A stretch of 64,000 nt of DNA, taken from positions 136,976,854-137,040,853 of the forward strand of contig JAIOJX010000031.1 in NCBI GenBank assembly GCA_022376925.1, in the 5' to 3' direction. The stretch's first letter is position 1, and every line of letters begins with the position of its first letter. Source of the DNA: Tragulus kanchil. Taxonomy: Eukaryota > Chordata > Mammalia > Artiodactyla > Tragulidae. Both the position numbers and the translations under genes were made by a program. This document shows positions 23,586 through 36,102 of the stretch, one piece after another. The notes under the pieces are model-generated. The model made no database searches. It was not told the DNA's origin and worked only from the letters and a program-made list of their open reading frames with translations.

Positions 23586-24823
23586 CATTGTCAATGGGAC
23601 CTAAAGTATTTGTTTCCCTGTGTCCTCAGTGTCCCTTAATTATGACTGAGATAAACAGTCTTTAGTAGCATGTCTTCTTCTGTTGCCTATTCCGTGTATC
23701 GACTAGCATAGTGCCTCTGTAGCGAGGCCAACAGATAATCGTGTATCAACAGTCACTTACTAGAAGGAACGTGAGGCCACCACTTACTTTCAGTCAGTCC
23801 TTTGTTTTCTCCTAGATTGGAAAGATTTTTCATTTATTTATTTATTTATTTATTTCAGTTCTCAGAGTTTGACCTTCCTTATGTTCAGTATATATTAAAA
23901 TACGTCTTCTATGAACTTTTATCATGTGTACTGTTTAAACATTATAATTGAGCTGTTTTGCAGAAGATACAATTTGCATTTATGAAAAACTGTAAAGAAT
24001 GTAAAGAAAGGATTAGCTTCATTAAGTAGGGAGTCATTGGAATATATTTCTTAGATTATATTCAATGTAGAAAAAACTAAATTTTGACTGTTTGACCTGT
24101 TAAATTCCTTGTATCTCTTTGTCTTTAAGACTGTTCCCATACTCGTGCATACCAGTGTTTTAATTTGGATAAGTGCTTTTCTAAAAATATGGAAGATGGT
24201 TCCACTTAAAAAATTAGCCCTATATTGATGGTTTTGATTTGGCTTAGATGAAACTTAACTGTATATTGATGGTTTTGAATTGGCATAGATAAAACTTAAC
24301 TGTCTGTTGCATTTTCACAGATTACATTATCCTATTGCATCCCATACTTCTTAAGACTATTAAATTAGAGATGTCAGAATATAATGCCCAAGAAATATAT
24401 CTTTAGAAAGTCATTTTTAATGGCTTAGGAAAAGGTCACATTCATATAATGCATATAAATTTCATGTAATTTTATAAATTTTATGAATTTTCGTGAAAAC
24501 ATCTTAATATTTTGGTCTTAATTATTTGGGGGAGCATCTTATTATTTCCTCAGTTTTATTTAAAGCATCTTCCATTGTGGGAGCCTGTGATTTGGAGGTA
24601 AAAGGAACACTGTGGCATGGTCAGACAACTGAACACTGATTCTGACTCTTCTAGACTGAAGAAACTAATAAAGCTAATCCAAGGCTACCAGCTAAAGGCG
24701 GCAATGAAAAAATAAATACTTGTATGTTGCAAAGGATGAGCCCTTCCTTACACTGGGTCAAAATTGTTAAAAGTGAGGAACAGAGTTTTAAGTTCTTAAA
24801 AGTGTCTATAAAAATAAAGATTA
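23586..24823. other. Unique AT-rich sequence with a (TTTA)n tract
   Basis: Apart from a short (ATTT)n microsatellite at about 23829-23857 and two imperfect copies of gtatattgatggttttgatt / gtatattgatggttttgaat about 50 bp apart (24220 and 24261), nothing was recognised. Confidence 0.5.
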
Positions 24824-25077
24824 GGGCTTCCCTGATGGTCCAGTGGGTAGAGAGTCTGCCTTGCAGTGCAAGGGGCACTGGTTCCATCCCTGGCCTCTGA
24901 GGATCCCACACGCCCCGGAGTGGCTGGACTGGCGGGTCCAATTACGAGCCAGCGCTCTGGAGTACATGTGCCCAGAGCTGTGCTCAGCGACGAGAGAGGC
25001 CAGTGCCACTGGAGGCCCACACAGGCCAGAGAGTGAAGATGGATGAAAATAAATGCATTAAAAATAAATAAATAAAT
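24824..25077 (+). mobile_element. CHR-like SINE copy S4, with target-site duplication
   Basis: Head gggcttccctgatggtccag, same unusual 3' half (ggcccacacaggccagagag, gatggatgaaaataaatgca), no C-rich tail, ending in (AAAT)n. It is flanked by aaataaagatta on both sides (24812-24823 and about 25078-25089). Confidence 0.9.
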
Positions 25078-25089
25078 AAATAAAGATTA

Positions 25090-25606
25090 AAACTAAGCTA
25101 ATAGAGGTAGGGGATTAAGAGATATAAACTACTGTGTATAAAATAAATAACTACAAGGATGTATTCCAGGACAGGGAATATAGCCAATATTTTATAATAT
25201 CTTTAAATTTTGAATTACTATATTGTAAACTTGAAACTAATGTATTGTGATTCAGCTGTACTTCAATAAGAAAAAACTAGACTGATATATTCTAGTACAT
25301 GTTAACATGCCTCTAGTAATGAATTTTCTTTTCTTTGAATCCCAGGCATTAACTCACCCAGCCATTTTTCCTCCATCTTTATCCTGTTCTATTCTGATAT
25401 TCATTCTTTTTTCTATATGTCAACTTCTTTCCCTTGACTTATGTCTTCTCCTGAATCTATAGAGATATTTATTTGTCACTGACATTAAAAAGGAAGTCCT
25501 CAACTGGGCCACCTTCCTTCTTTCCTTTCAAACATCTTGGAAAAGTACTTGTACCCTTTCTTCAGCTTCCAGTCACTCCCTATATGCAGTCTGACTCTTA
25601 TACCAT
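25090..25606. other. Sequence with an L1-like AT-rich 3' end, otherwise unassigned
   Basis: About 25150-25275 (gaatatagccaatattttat, then ctgtacttcaataag) resembles an old L1 3' terminus. The rest is not recognised. Confidence 0.35.
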
Positions 25607-27790
25607 TGATCTACTAAAATCATGTGCAAAAGGTTAATCATAACCTCCTAACTGATAAATCCATTGATCTCTTTTCAGATTTTAGTCTGATTGTCCTCAA
25701 AGATATTCAATACCCCCTTCTTTAAATTTTGTAAAAGTGTGGAAGTAATCTTTGATTCCTCTATACCTATGCCACTATGTCTCCCCCTCCCAATCCAGTC
25801 CTATCAGTTCTTTTTTCTAGATATTCCTGAAATATTTTCACTTGCTCCTTCTTCATTCCAGCCACTCTGATCTCTCAACTGCAGCCCTCAGTGAATCTCC
25901 TTGTGTCCACTCTGCCTTCTGGAAGTCATGTCTATATAGCAGCCATTATAATGTGAGTTGATATATATAAAATGCTTGGGCAGAAGCTGTCCTACAGTAG
26001 GTACTCTATATGTATTTATTACTATGGTTCTAAAACTGTTAATTACATTGAGTCTTTTCATTGTTTCAAAGTCTTTTCGTAGCTTTCGTTTCACTTAGGT
26101 GAAAGCCATACACCTTGTTGCCTTAGAAGGCCCTTTTGCCTCCATGGCCCTAACCCCACCCTCATTCCTTTTCTTTTGCTTGCCTGTTATGCTCCTAGTC
26201 TCTTCTTAGTTCCTCAAACACTTCCTTTTCTTCTCAAGACCTTGGCTGTTCCTTCTGCCTGAATATTTGTTACCAGAGATATTGAGTCCAGTCTCAGTTT
26301 TAACAACACCCCCCAGGGGAATTTCTTTCTGATCATCAATCTAAGATAGCCCTATCCCTAGTTGCTCTGTTGTGCTGCTCTTTACATTCATCCTTTTTAT
26401 TCGTGCAGCTCTCAGATACTTTTTTCTATAAAGTCCTCTTCAGTTCTCTGAGACTAAATTAGCTACTCCCTCCCTTTCCTTCAAAGCACTGATTAATAGC
26501 ATATAAAATCACATATATCCATATAAACTGCGTATGTGTGTCTTCTCTGTTATATGGTGAGTTTCTGAAGAATAGTAATAACATTTCATCTGTCTTTTTG
26601 TCGTCCCTGGTGCCTACCATGATACCTGGATGAATGAACAGGTAAATAAACCCTCTAAGGTTGGAATATTTCTAGGACACAGATGTGCGGAATTGTGATC
26701 TACTAAAATCATGTGCAAAAGGTTAATCATAACCTCCTAACTGATAAATCCATTGATCTCTTTTCAGATTTTAGTCTGATTGTCCTCAAAGATATTCAAT
26801 ACCCCCTTCTTTAAATTTTGTAAAAGTGTGGAAGTAATCTTTGATTCCTCTATACCTATGCCACTATGTCTCCCCCTCCCAATCCAGTCCTATCAGTTCT
26901 TTTTTCTAGATATTCCTGAAATATTTTCACTTGCTCCTTCTTCATTCCAGCCACTCTGATCTCTCAACTGCAGCCCTCAGTGAATCTCCTTGTGTCCACT
27001 CTGCCTTCTGGAAGTCATGTCTATATAGCAGCCATTATAATGTGAGTTGATATATATAAAATGCTTGGGCAGAAGCTGTCCTACAGTAGGTACTCTATAT
27101 GTATTTATTACTATGGTTCTAAAACTGTTAATTACATTGAGTCTTTTCATTGTTTCAAAGTCTTTTCGTAGCTTTTCGTTTCACTTAGGTGAAAGCCATA
27201 CACCTTGTTGCCTTAGAAGGCCCTTTTGCCTCCATGGCCCTAACCCCACCCTCATTCCTTTTTCTTTTGCTTGCCTGTTATGCTCCTAGTCTCTTCTTAG
27301 TTCCTCAAACACTTCCTTTTCTTCTCAAGACCTTGGCTGTTCCTTCTGCCTGAATATTTGTTACCAGAGATATTGAGTCCAGTCTCAGTTTTAACAACAC
27401 CCCCCAGGGGAATTTCTTTCTGATCATCAATCTAAGATAGCCCTATCCCTAGTTGCTCTGTTGTGCTGCTCTTTACATTCATCCTTTTTATTCGTGCAGC
27501 TCTCAGATACTTTTTTCTATAAAGTCCTCTTCAGTTCTCTGAGACTAAATTAGCTACTCCCTCCCTTTCCTTCAAAGCACTGATTAATAGCATATAAAAT
27601 CACATATATCCATATAAACTGCGTATGTGTGTCTTCTCTGTTATATGGTGAGTTTCTGAAGAATAGTAATAACATTTCATCTGTCTTTTTGTCGTCCCTG
27701 GTGCCTACCATGATACCTGGATGAATGAACAGGTAAATAAACCCTCTAAGGTTGGAATATTTCTAGGACACAGATGTGCTGAATTGTGAT
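25607..27790 (+). repeat. Tandem duplication 11 (unit 1,089 bp)
   Basis: 25607-26700 recurs at 26696-27790, starting at gatctactaaaatcatgtgc and ending gaattgtgatct. The differences are 1-nt indels in homopolymers (gtagctttcg against gtagcttttcg; attccttttc against attcctttttc). Confidence 0.97.
26150..26640 (+). mobile_element. L2 LINE 3' end
   Basis: The L2 hallmark order is seen: cttggctgttccttctgcct, aatttctttctgatcatcaa, then tatatggtgagtttctgaag, ttgtcgtccctggtgcctac and gatacctgg. It is duplicated at about 27241-27730. Confidence 0.65.
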
Positions 27791-28250
27791 CTCATAAATG
27801 TGGAAGATGTGTAGGTTTACTCTGCTGAGAATGATTAGGTAGCATGTGTCCTCTGCAGTCAGGTCCCCAGGGAGAATGTACACTAGAAACAATTTGGCCT
27901 CAACTAGTGAAGATGGCTCTACATATTCTAGAGCATGCTGGGCTCCTCTGTAACTGTTTAATCTGTAACCCAGCAGCTGTAAATATTATCCCAGGTTCTC
28001 CCTTGCACTGTTTAATTAGCCCAGTCTTTTTGTTCTTGGGAAGAAAATCTAGGGCTGAAAGAGAAAGTAGCACTGGTTTGTATGCATTTCTCCCTTCAAA
28101 GTCTCTCTTATTAGGTGGCTTTCGTGTTGTAATAAATATACATGTGGCCTGTCCATTCATTTCTACTCATACATGGTGTTGTGCACTTGGCAGTTCTCTA
28201 ATGTACTGAGGAATTTACTCATTAGTGTAGATGGTAAGATGAGGCAGTCA
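27791..28250. other. Unique sequence
   Basis: An open frame of 121 codons crosses 27844-28209, but it lacks splice signals or family resemblance. Nothing else recognised. Confidence 0.4.
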
Positions 28251-28254
28251 GACT

Positions 28255-28395
28255 TGGTAGAGAGAACTTAACTCTAGACCAAGTTAGTCCAGAGACCTGG
28301 ATCCTATTTCTGGGGCTGCCTCTAACTTGCTTCAGGACCTGGACCGTTTCTCTTACCTGGACCTCAGTCTCCTCATCTGTCAAGTGGGTTACTGA
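28255..28395 (+). mobile_element. MIR SINE
   Basis: tccagagacctggatcctat, then ctggacctcagtctcctcat and ctgtcaagtgggtt match a sense MIR. Confidence 0.7.
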
Positions 28396-30000
28396 TTTTT
28401 ATCTAGGAAACGTTTTTCAGACAAAATCCTAGGCAGAATCCTCATAAAAAATAGTTTCAGTGCTACTCTAGCTGAAGTGGAGCCCTCTCATGTACCCTCT
28501 CACACTTTTTTTATTACACATTCCCAGATGATAAACTGACCCTTGCCACCTCTGACATTTCAACTTGGGCACCAAAAAAATGATCTAGTGCAGGCATCCA
28601 AAGGAGAAAAGCCAAAACAAACTGACTTGCTGTAACTTGCTTTCTTTTCTTTTTTGATTACTTTTCTTTTCTTTTTTGATTACTAAACTTGCTGGTTTCC
28701 ATTTGCCTGTTATTATTGGAGACCTATCATTGATATTAACCTAACACCTATGTCCTTTGAAATGACATAGAAAGCCTGAGAGGAAAGGGCTAGATTTTTA
28801 GAACCCATACTCCCCTTCTTCTGCATCTCCTTCCCCCATCTCCCCTCACTTTACCAGCCTTTCCCAATGTTGACCTTTCTGTTATGTTTCTGTAAGTTTT
28901 CATCATTGTTCTTCCTGTTCGTTGTGACTAAATTATATGAACACCATGAGTCAAGGTTTCTCTACCTGGGGTCATATAGTCCTTTTAGTGTTATTTCTAA
29001 GAAATAGATAAGACCATTAGCATGGTCATTTCTTTAAGATAAAAATACAGAAACATCCATTTATGACATGTGCTTATATAGGAGTAAAAACAGTTTTACA
29101 AATCAATTTGTTGTGACAAAATGATGATTAGTATTCTCTTCCAAGATAATTGTGGTCATTTAAATTACTGCTCTCCAAAAACATAGGCTAATTTATTCAT
29201 TCAGCCATTTGAAACTATGTGTCTGAGATCTGGGAATACTTTTAAAAATTAATTTATTTTCCTCTTAAAAGGCTAATATAATCAGTAATGAGGTATATAA
29301 ATACAGGGATCCTAAAGGACTTATTTGTCAGATATTTCCACTTGCCTTTTGTCTGCTTCCCAGTTTTCTCTGTGTAGTTACTTTGGTTTGGTTGGAAAAT
29401 GTCAGAGCAAGATGCCAGTATGTTCCAGTCAAGATGTGCCTGTGTTCAAACTGCTGTAGCCTGTTACTTGGACCTTGTAGGAAAAGTACTGTAGATATGG
29501 TGTCTGCAGTTGAAATTGAGATGCATTAATATAAAGTATCTGCCTGGTTTCTTCAGCTAATGAAGTTTTGCTGAAAAATGAGTATAATGAAAAAATGCTG
29601 GATGTTGGCAGGACCTACTGATGAAGGCTAATGAGCATAAATAAGTTTGTGTAAGGCCCCAGAAGCAGTGGTGGAGAATGTTTCAAATGCATTGTCCTTG
29701 AAGTAAGACCAGCCTTGGATGGGGTGTGACCCGCTTATTTGTTGACTTCTTTTTTTCTTCCCTTGTCTTCCTCCTCCTAAGCCCTTCTTTCAGAAGAGGA
29801 TCCATTCAACCCAGCATCACTGGATTGTTTTATACAGCACAGGGCATATTAAAAATGAAACTACTTAGGCCAGGGATTAATACAGTATTTCAAAATAAGA
29901 ATTATGATTTTTACATACTATATACTTTATTTAATAGAAAAGGTATTTTTTTTATTTACTTGCCAAGAATTTAAGAAATATACTCTATGAAAAAGGAGAT
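28396..30000. other. Unique sequence
   Basis: A direct 25-bp repeat around 28640-28682 (cttttcttttttgattac twice) is the only structure noticed. No gene recognised. Confidence 0.4.
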
Positions 30001-30830
30001 AAGAAAATAGGTGTTTTGCATTGCTTATTGTTAGAGAAATGCAAATCAAAACTACAATGAGATATCACCTCACACCAGTCAAAATGGCCATCATCAAAAC
30101 ATCTACAAACAATAAATGCTGGAGAGGGTGTGGAGAAAAGGAAACCTTCTTACACTGTTGGTGGGAGTGTAAACTGATACAGCCGCTATGAAGACAGTGT
30201 GGAGATTCCTCAAAAAACTAGGAATAGAGTCACCTTATGATCCAGCAATCCCACTACTAGGCATATACTCTGAGGAAATCAAAATTGAAAGAGACACGTG
30301 TACCCCATTGTTCATTGAAGCACTATTTACAATAGCTAGAAATGGAAGCAACCTAGGTGTCCATCGACAGATGCATGGATAAAGAAGCTGTGGTACATAT
30401 ATACAATGGAATACTACTCAGCCATAAAAAGAAATGCATTTGAATCAGTTCTAACGAGGTGGACGGATCTAAAACCTATTATACAAAGTGAGGTATGTGA
30501 GAGAGAAAGATAAATATTGTATACTGACATGCGTATGAAATCTAGAAAGATGGTGCTGATAAATGAGTATGCAGAGCAGCAGTGTAGAGGCAGACATGGA
30601 GAAGTTTTATGGACATTGGTATGAGGGAGGGGAATATGCTGTGGGACTAGAGGATCTCAAACGGGGGCTCTGTGGTGACCTGGAGGATTTGGAAGGGAAG
30701 GGAGATAAGCGGGAGGTTTGGGAGTGGGGGAACATATATATACCTATGGCAGATTCAGGTTGATGTGTGGCAGTAAACAACAAAACCTGTAAAAAATAAA
30801 TAATAAATAAAAAAGAAAATAGGTGTTTTG
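30001..30830 (+). mobile_element. Young 5'-truncated L1 with 18-bp target-site duplication
   Basis: The insert is 30019-30812 and is flanked by perfect copies of aagaaaataggtgttttg (30001-30018 and 30813-30830). It begins within the ORF2 C-terminal region (gagatatcacctcacaccag, gaatactactcagccataaa) and runs through the 3' UTR to an (AAAT)-type tail. The open frame 30188-30382 ([20 protein letters not shown]) is ORF2 C-terminal remnant with no RT domain. The perfect target-site duplication argues for a recent insertion. Confidence 0.93.
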
Positions 30831-30838
30831 TACCACTT

Positions 30839-31475
30839 GGAGTTCAGTTCAGTTCAGTCACTCAGTCGTGTGTGACTGTGAGCCCACATACTGCAGCACA
30901 CCAGGCCTCCCTGTCCTTCACCATCTCCTAGAGTTTGCTTAAATTCGTGTCCATTGACTGACTGATACAGTCCAGCGATCTCATCCTCTGTCATCCCCTT
31001 CTCCTTTTGCCTTCTGTTTTTCCCAACATCAGGTTCTTTTCCCATGAATTGTCTCTTTGCATCAGGTGGCTTCAGTATTGCATCAGTATTAGAGCTTTGG
31101 CTTTAGCATCATTCCTTCTAATGAATATTAAGGGTTGATTTCCTTTGGGATTGACGGTTTGAGCTCCTTGCTGTCCAAGGAACTCTCAAGAGCCTTCTCA
31201 AACACCACAGTTCAAAGGCATCAGTTTTTCATCACTCAGCCTACTTGATGGTCCAACTCTCACATCCATACATGACTACTGGAAAAACCATAGCTTTGAC
31301 TATATGGACTTCTGTCGACAAAGTAATATCTCTGCTTTTGAATACGCTACCTAGATTTGCCGTGGCTTTTTTCCCAAGGAGCAAGTGTCTTTTAATTTCA
31401 TGACTGCAGACACCATCCACAGTGATTAAACACAAAGGCTTTTGCTCACCACTCTGCTCCCAGTGATTGTAAGAC
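30839..31475 (-). mobile_element. BovB (RTE) LINE 3' fragment, antisense
   Basis: It starts with the complement of the BovB tail (gttcagttcagttcagtcac) and contains ctccctgtccttcaccatct, tttcatcactcagcctactt-like text and ccatacatgactactgg. This is the BovB 3' coding end and 3' UTR. It is 5'-truncated at about 31475, and its inner part from 31261 is repeated at 32455. Confidence 0.85.
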
Positions 31476-32160
31476 ATTCCTAAAACTGTGTTGGATAATT
31501 TTATGTGTTGATCTGGCTATAACATGGAGTGCCCATGTATTTGGTCAAACATTATTTTTTGGATGAGAGTTACAGTATTTTTGCTTGAGATTAACATTTA
31601 GATCAGTAGAGTGAGCAGGTCAGATTGCCCTCCCTAATGTGGGTGGACCTCATCCTTGAAGGCCTTAATGGAACAAAGACTGACCTTCCCCCAAGCACCT
31701 CAGTTTCTTGATCTTTAAAAATTGGAGTTTTTGTGACAGTACATACAACAGACTCTTGAGGTATAATTTGACTTTCTAAACTGGACTACAAAATAAATGT
31801 AATCAATGAAATAATGTAAACCTTGTAAATAGGCTGTCATGCTATTTCCATGAATAAGATGTAAATGGACAGAATCTATATATCTTTCTGGGCCATTCTC
31901 TTAGAAAAGACACATATTCTTGCCATTGTCCTCTTCTAAAATCCAATCCTACTGATCTTTTCTGTTAACAGTCTTCTGTTGCCCCACATGATCCAGTGGC
32001 AGTAATGCCTCTGAATGACTTCAGTTGAGTTTGTTATACTCGTACAAGAATTAAAACCTGATTTTTATGGTCCACTATTTAACTATAGCCAGGTCCAGAG
32101 ATTTTAGTGCAAAAGGTTGACTAGTTTTAAATAATACAAGATGTAAAATGGTAACATTAA
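31476..32160. other. Unique sequence between BovB and SINE
   Basis: Nothing recognised; it is present again at about 32670-33350. Confidence 0.45.
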
Positions 32161-32167
32161 AAAGTAT

Positions 32168-32454
32168 GGGGCTTCCCTGATGGTCCAGTGGGTAAAGACA
32201 CTGCCTTGCAGTGCAGGGGCCACTGGTTCGATCCCTGGCCTGGAAAGATCTCACGTCTCGTGGAGCAGCAGGACCTATGTGTCCAACTACCGAGCCAGAG
32301 CCCTGGAGCGCATGCACCCAGAGCTGATGCTCTCGAGAGATGCCACTGCAATGAGAGGCTCACACAGGCTGAAGAACAAAGATGGATGAAAATAAATAAA
32401 TGAAAGACCAACAGAAGTGGTCCCCCACCACACCAAAAAACTTTAAAAAAGAAT
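32168..32454 (+). mobile_element. CHR-like SINE copy S5
   Basis: It has gggcttccctgatggtccag, ggttcgatccctggcctgga and the aaagatggatgaaaataaat 3' half. Its right end is cut by the duplication join, so the right target-site duplication is missing. Confidence 0.9.
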
Positions 32455-33357
32455 CACATCCATACATGACTACTGGAAAACCATAGCTTTGACTATATGG
32501 ACTTCTGTCGACAAAGTAATATCTCTGCTTTTGAATCGCTACCTAGATTTGCCGTGGCTTTTTCCCAAGGAGCAAGTGTCTTTAATTTCATGACTGCAGA
32601 CACCATCCACAGTGATTAAACACAAAGGCTTTTGCTCACCACTCTGCTCCCAGTGATTGTAAGACATTCCTAAAACTGTGTTGGATAATTTTATGTGTTG
32701 ATCTGGCTATAACATGGAGTGCCCATGTATTTGGTCAAACATTATTTTTTGGATGAGAGTTACAGTATTTTTGCTTGAGATTAACATTTAGATCAGTAGA
32801 GTGAGCAGGTCAGATTGCCCTCCCTAATGTGGGTGGACCTCATCCTTGAAGGCCTTAATGGAACAAAGACTGACCTTCCCCCAAGCACCTCAGTTTCTTG
32901 ATCTTTAAAAATTGGAGTTTTTGTGACAGTACATACAACAGACTCTTGAGGTATAATTTGACTTTCTAAACTGGACTACAAAATAAATGTAATCAATGAA
33001 ATAATGTAAACCTTGTAAATAGGCTGTCATGCTATTTCCATGAATAAGATGTAAATGGACAGAATCTATATATCTTTCTGGGCCATTCTCTTAGAAAAGA
33101 CACATATTCTTGCCATTGTCCTCTTCTAAAATCCAATCCTACTGATCTTTTCTGTTAACAGTCTTCTGTTGCCCCACATGATCCAGTGGCAGTAATGCCT
33201 CTGAATGACTTCAGTTGAGTTTGTTATACTCGTACAAGAATTAAAACCTGATTTTTATGGTCCACTATTTAACTATAGCCAGGTCCAGAGATTTTAGTGC
33301 AAAAGGTTGACTAGTTTTAAATAATACAAGATGTAAAATGGTAACATTAAAAAGTAT

Positions 33358-33645
33358 GGGGCTTCCCTGATGGTCCAGTGGGTAAAGACACTGCCTTGCA
33401 GTGCAGGGGCCACTGGTTCGATCCCTGGCCTGGAAAGATCTCACGTCTCGTGGAGCAGCAGGACCTATGTGTCCAACTACCGAGCCAGAGCCCTGGAGCG
33501 CATGCACCCAGAGCTGATGCTCTGCGAGAGATGCCACTGCAATGAGAGGCTCACACAGGCTGAAGAACAAAGATGGATGAAAATAAATAAATGAAAGACC
33601 AACAGAAGTGGTCCCCCACCACACCAAAAAAACTTTAAAAAAAAA
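33358..33645 (+). mobile_element. CHR-like SINE copy S6 (same insertion as S5, intact edge)
   Basis: Same element as S5. Here the 3' side is complete: aaaaagtatgg precedes the SINE and aaagaagtatgg follows the A-rich tail, an approximate target-site duplication. This shows that the right edge of the second copy is the true one. Confidence 0.9.
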
Positions 33646-33649
33646 GAAG

Positions 33650-33881
33650 TATGGTACATATACAAAATAAGAATATGCTAAGAAGTTATAGCAAAGAAAA
33701 AAGGGGGGCCACATATTCTGTGTACTAACATGTGAACAGAATACCATGATATATAATTAAGTGGAAAAAAGTGTTGGTAGAATGTTACCTTTTGTCCAAA
33801 ATGTGACAAAGTAAGATTATAGATTATTTGCTTATAAAGTCAAAAGGAAACGCTGGAAAGGGGCATAAGTATCATAACTGG
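33650..33881. other. Unique sequence
   Basis: A-rich, nothing recognised. Confidence 0.4.
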
Positions 33882-36102
33882 GTTGGTGGACAGTGGGGTG
33901 AATGGAGCCACAGGCAGGAGAGAGATTTCACTGGAAACTTACTCATACGTTTAAAATCCTGAATCATATTAATTAATTACTAAAATTAAATCTATAAAAT
34001 AAAAGAGGAAGGAAAACCATTAGAGTGCATTCACATTTAAACTTCTCTATATACACTTTGAAAATTATATTTTACCATTTTATTTATAGCTCCCTCTGAA
34101 AATCTCCTAGCCTTGTTACTTTGACCTGATTTGGGTAATTTGAAAACTAGAATCTAGATAGATGTACATGCAGTGTTTTAATTACCATAGTTTACAATTT
34201 TGAGCAAGATGGGTTGCAGTATTAATACAGGTAGTACCCAGATTTTGGGTAAGTTATGGTATAAAAATTTCTCTTCTACTATACACTTAAAACTGATAAA
34301 GATATGTTATCTGCTCTTTTAAATCTCAATTTTACGAATGTTAAAAGAAACCAATCTGACTTTATTCATTTATAGAAATGAAAATTTTAAATAAGAATAT
34401 TTCAACCACAGGTTGTTAGTTCTGAATCACATAGTAATAGTTAAAATGACTTGTACATTCTTTGTTGTTGTTTAGCTACTAAGTCATGTCCGACTCTTTT
34501 GTGATGCCATGGGCTGGCTATAGCTCACCAGGCTCCTCTGTCCGTGGGATTTCCCAGGAAGGAATACTGGAGTGGGATGCCACTTCCTTCTCCAGGAGAT
34601 CTTCCCTATCCAGGGATTGAACTCATGTTTCCTGTAGAGGCAGGCGGAGTCTTTACCCCTGAGCCACCAGGAAAGCTCATACACTCCTTAATACACTCCT
34701 TAATAGCTTATAAAAACATGTATGTATTTAGTTAAGATTCTTTCCCTCAGATAGGAATATCCTATTTAAATTTGCAAATACTTCTTTATGTTCAAAGGGA
34801 CGATCTGTGTATTGCTAATAAAATGTAACAATTCTTTTAGTGTTCTTCCTCCAGACCATCAAACGAGTGCGAACTGCCTTCTTTCGGTATAAGGTGCTGT
34901 TTCCATGCTCGGTGAACAAACAGCATGAGGGATTCCTCGGAGGTGCACTCTGTAGTTACACAGACCACCCATAAAAACCCTGGCAGAGCAACTTGGTGGA
35001 CAGTGGGGTGAATGGAGCCACAGGCAGGAGAGAGATTTCACTGGAAACTTACTCATACGTTTAAAATCCTGAATCATATTAATTAATTACTAAAATTAAA
35101 TCTATAAAATAAAAGAGGAAGGAAAACCATTAGAGTGCATTCACATTTAAACTTCTATATACATTTTGAAAATTATATTTTACCATTTTATTTATAGCTC
35201 CCTCTGAAAATCTCCTAGCCTTGTTACTTTGACCTGATTTGGGTAATTTGAAAACTAGAATCTAGATAGATGTACATGCAGTGTTTTAATTACCATAGTT
35301 TACAATTTTGAGCAAGATGGGTTGCAGTATTAATACAGGTAGTACCCAGATTTTGGGTAAGTTATGGTATAAAAATTTCTCTTCTACTATACACTTAAAA
35401 CTGATAAAGATATGTTATCTGCTCTTTTAAATCTCAATTTTACGAATGTTAAAAGAAACCAATCTGACTTTATTCATTTATAGAAATGAAAATTTTAAAT
35501 AAGAATATTTCAACCACAGGTTGTTAGTTCTGAATCACATAGTAATAGTTAAAATGACTTGTACATTCTTTGTTGTTGTTTAGCTACTAAGTCATGTCCG
35601 ACTCTTTTGTGATGCCATGGGCTGGCTATAGCTCACCAGGCTCCTCTGTCCGTGGGATTTCCCAGGAAGGAATACTGGAGTGGGATGCCACTTCCTTCTC
35701 CAGGAGATCTTCCCTATCCAGGGATTGAACTCATGTTTCCTGTAGAGGCAGGCGGAGTCTTTACCCCTGAGCCACCAGGAAAGCTCATACACTCCTTAAT
35801 ACACTCCTTAATAGCTTATAAAAACATGTATGTATTTAGTTAAGATTCTTTCCCTCAGATAGGAATATCCTATTTAAATTTGCAAATACTTCTTTATGTT
35901 CAAAGGGACGATCTGTGTATTGCTAATAAAAATGTAACAATTCTTTTAGTGTTCTTCCTCCAGACCATCAAATGAGTGCGAACTGCCTTCTTTCGGTATA
36001 AGGTGCTGTTTCCATGCTCAGTGAACAAACAGCATGAGGGATTCCTCGGAGGTGCACTCTGTAGTTACACAGACCACCCATAAAAAACCCTGGCAGAGCA
36101 AC
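33882..36102 (+). repeat. Tandem duplication 13 (unit 1,108-1,110 bp)
   Basis: 33882-34993 recurs at 34992-36102; the join is gcagagcaac|ttggtggacag. Small differences include aacttctctatatacactttg against aacttctatatacattttg. Confidence 0.96.
34461..34678 (-). mobile_element. Bov-tA SINE, antisense
   Basis: tttagctactaagtcatgtc, then ccaggaaggaatactggagt and tgagccaccaggaaagctc (tRNA head complement). It is duplicated at 35569-35786. The tandem atacactccttaat unit directly after it may be part of the target-site region. Confidence 0.9.

Larger units (their letters stand above)
31261..33650 (+). repeat. Tandem duplication 12 (unit 1,190-1,194 bp)
   Basis: 31261-32454 recurs at 32455-33650. 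The second copy's first 130 bp has single-base deletions compared with the first (ggaaaacc for ggaaaaacc, gaatcgc for gaatacgc, tttttccc for ttttttccc, tctttaa for tcttttaa). The first copy's last bases are also short of two A residues. Errors therefore sit at both edges of the join. Confidence 0.96.

Noticed and set aside
27844..28209. 121-codon + strand open frame
   Set aside because: Not recognised, no splice signals or promoter, and the translation is low in protein-like features. Treated as chance.
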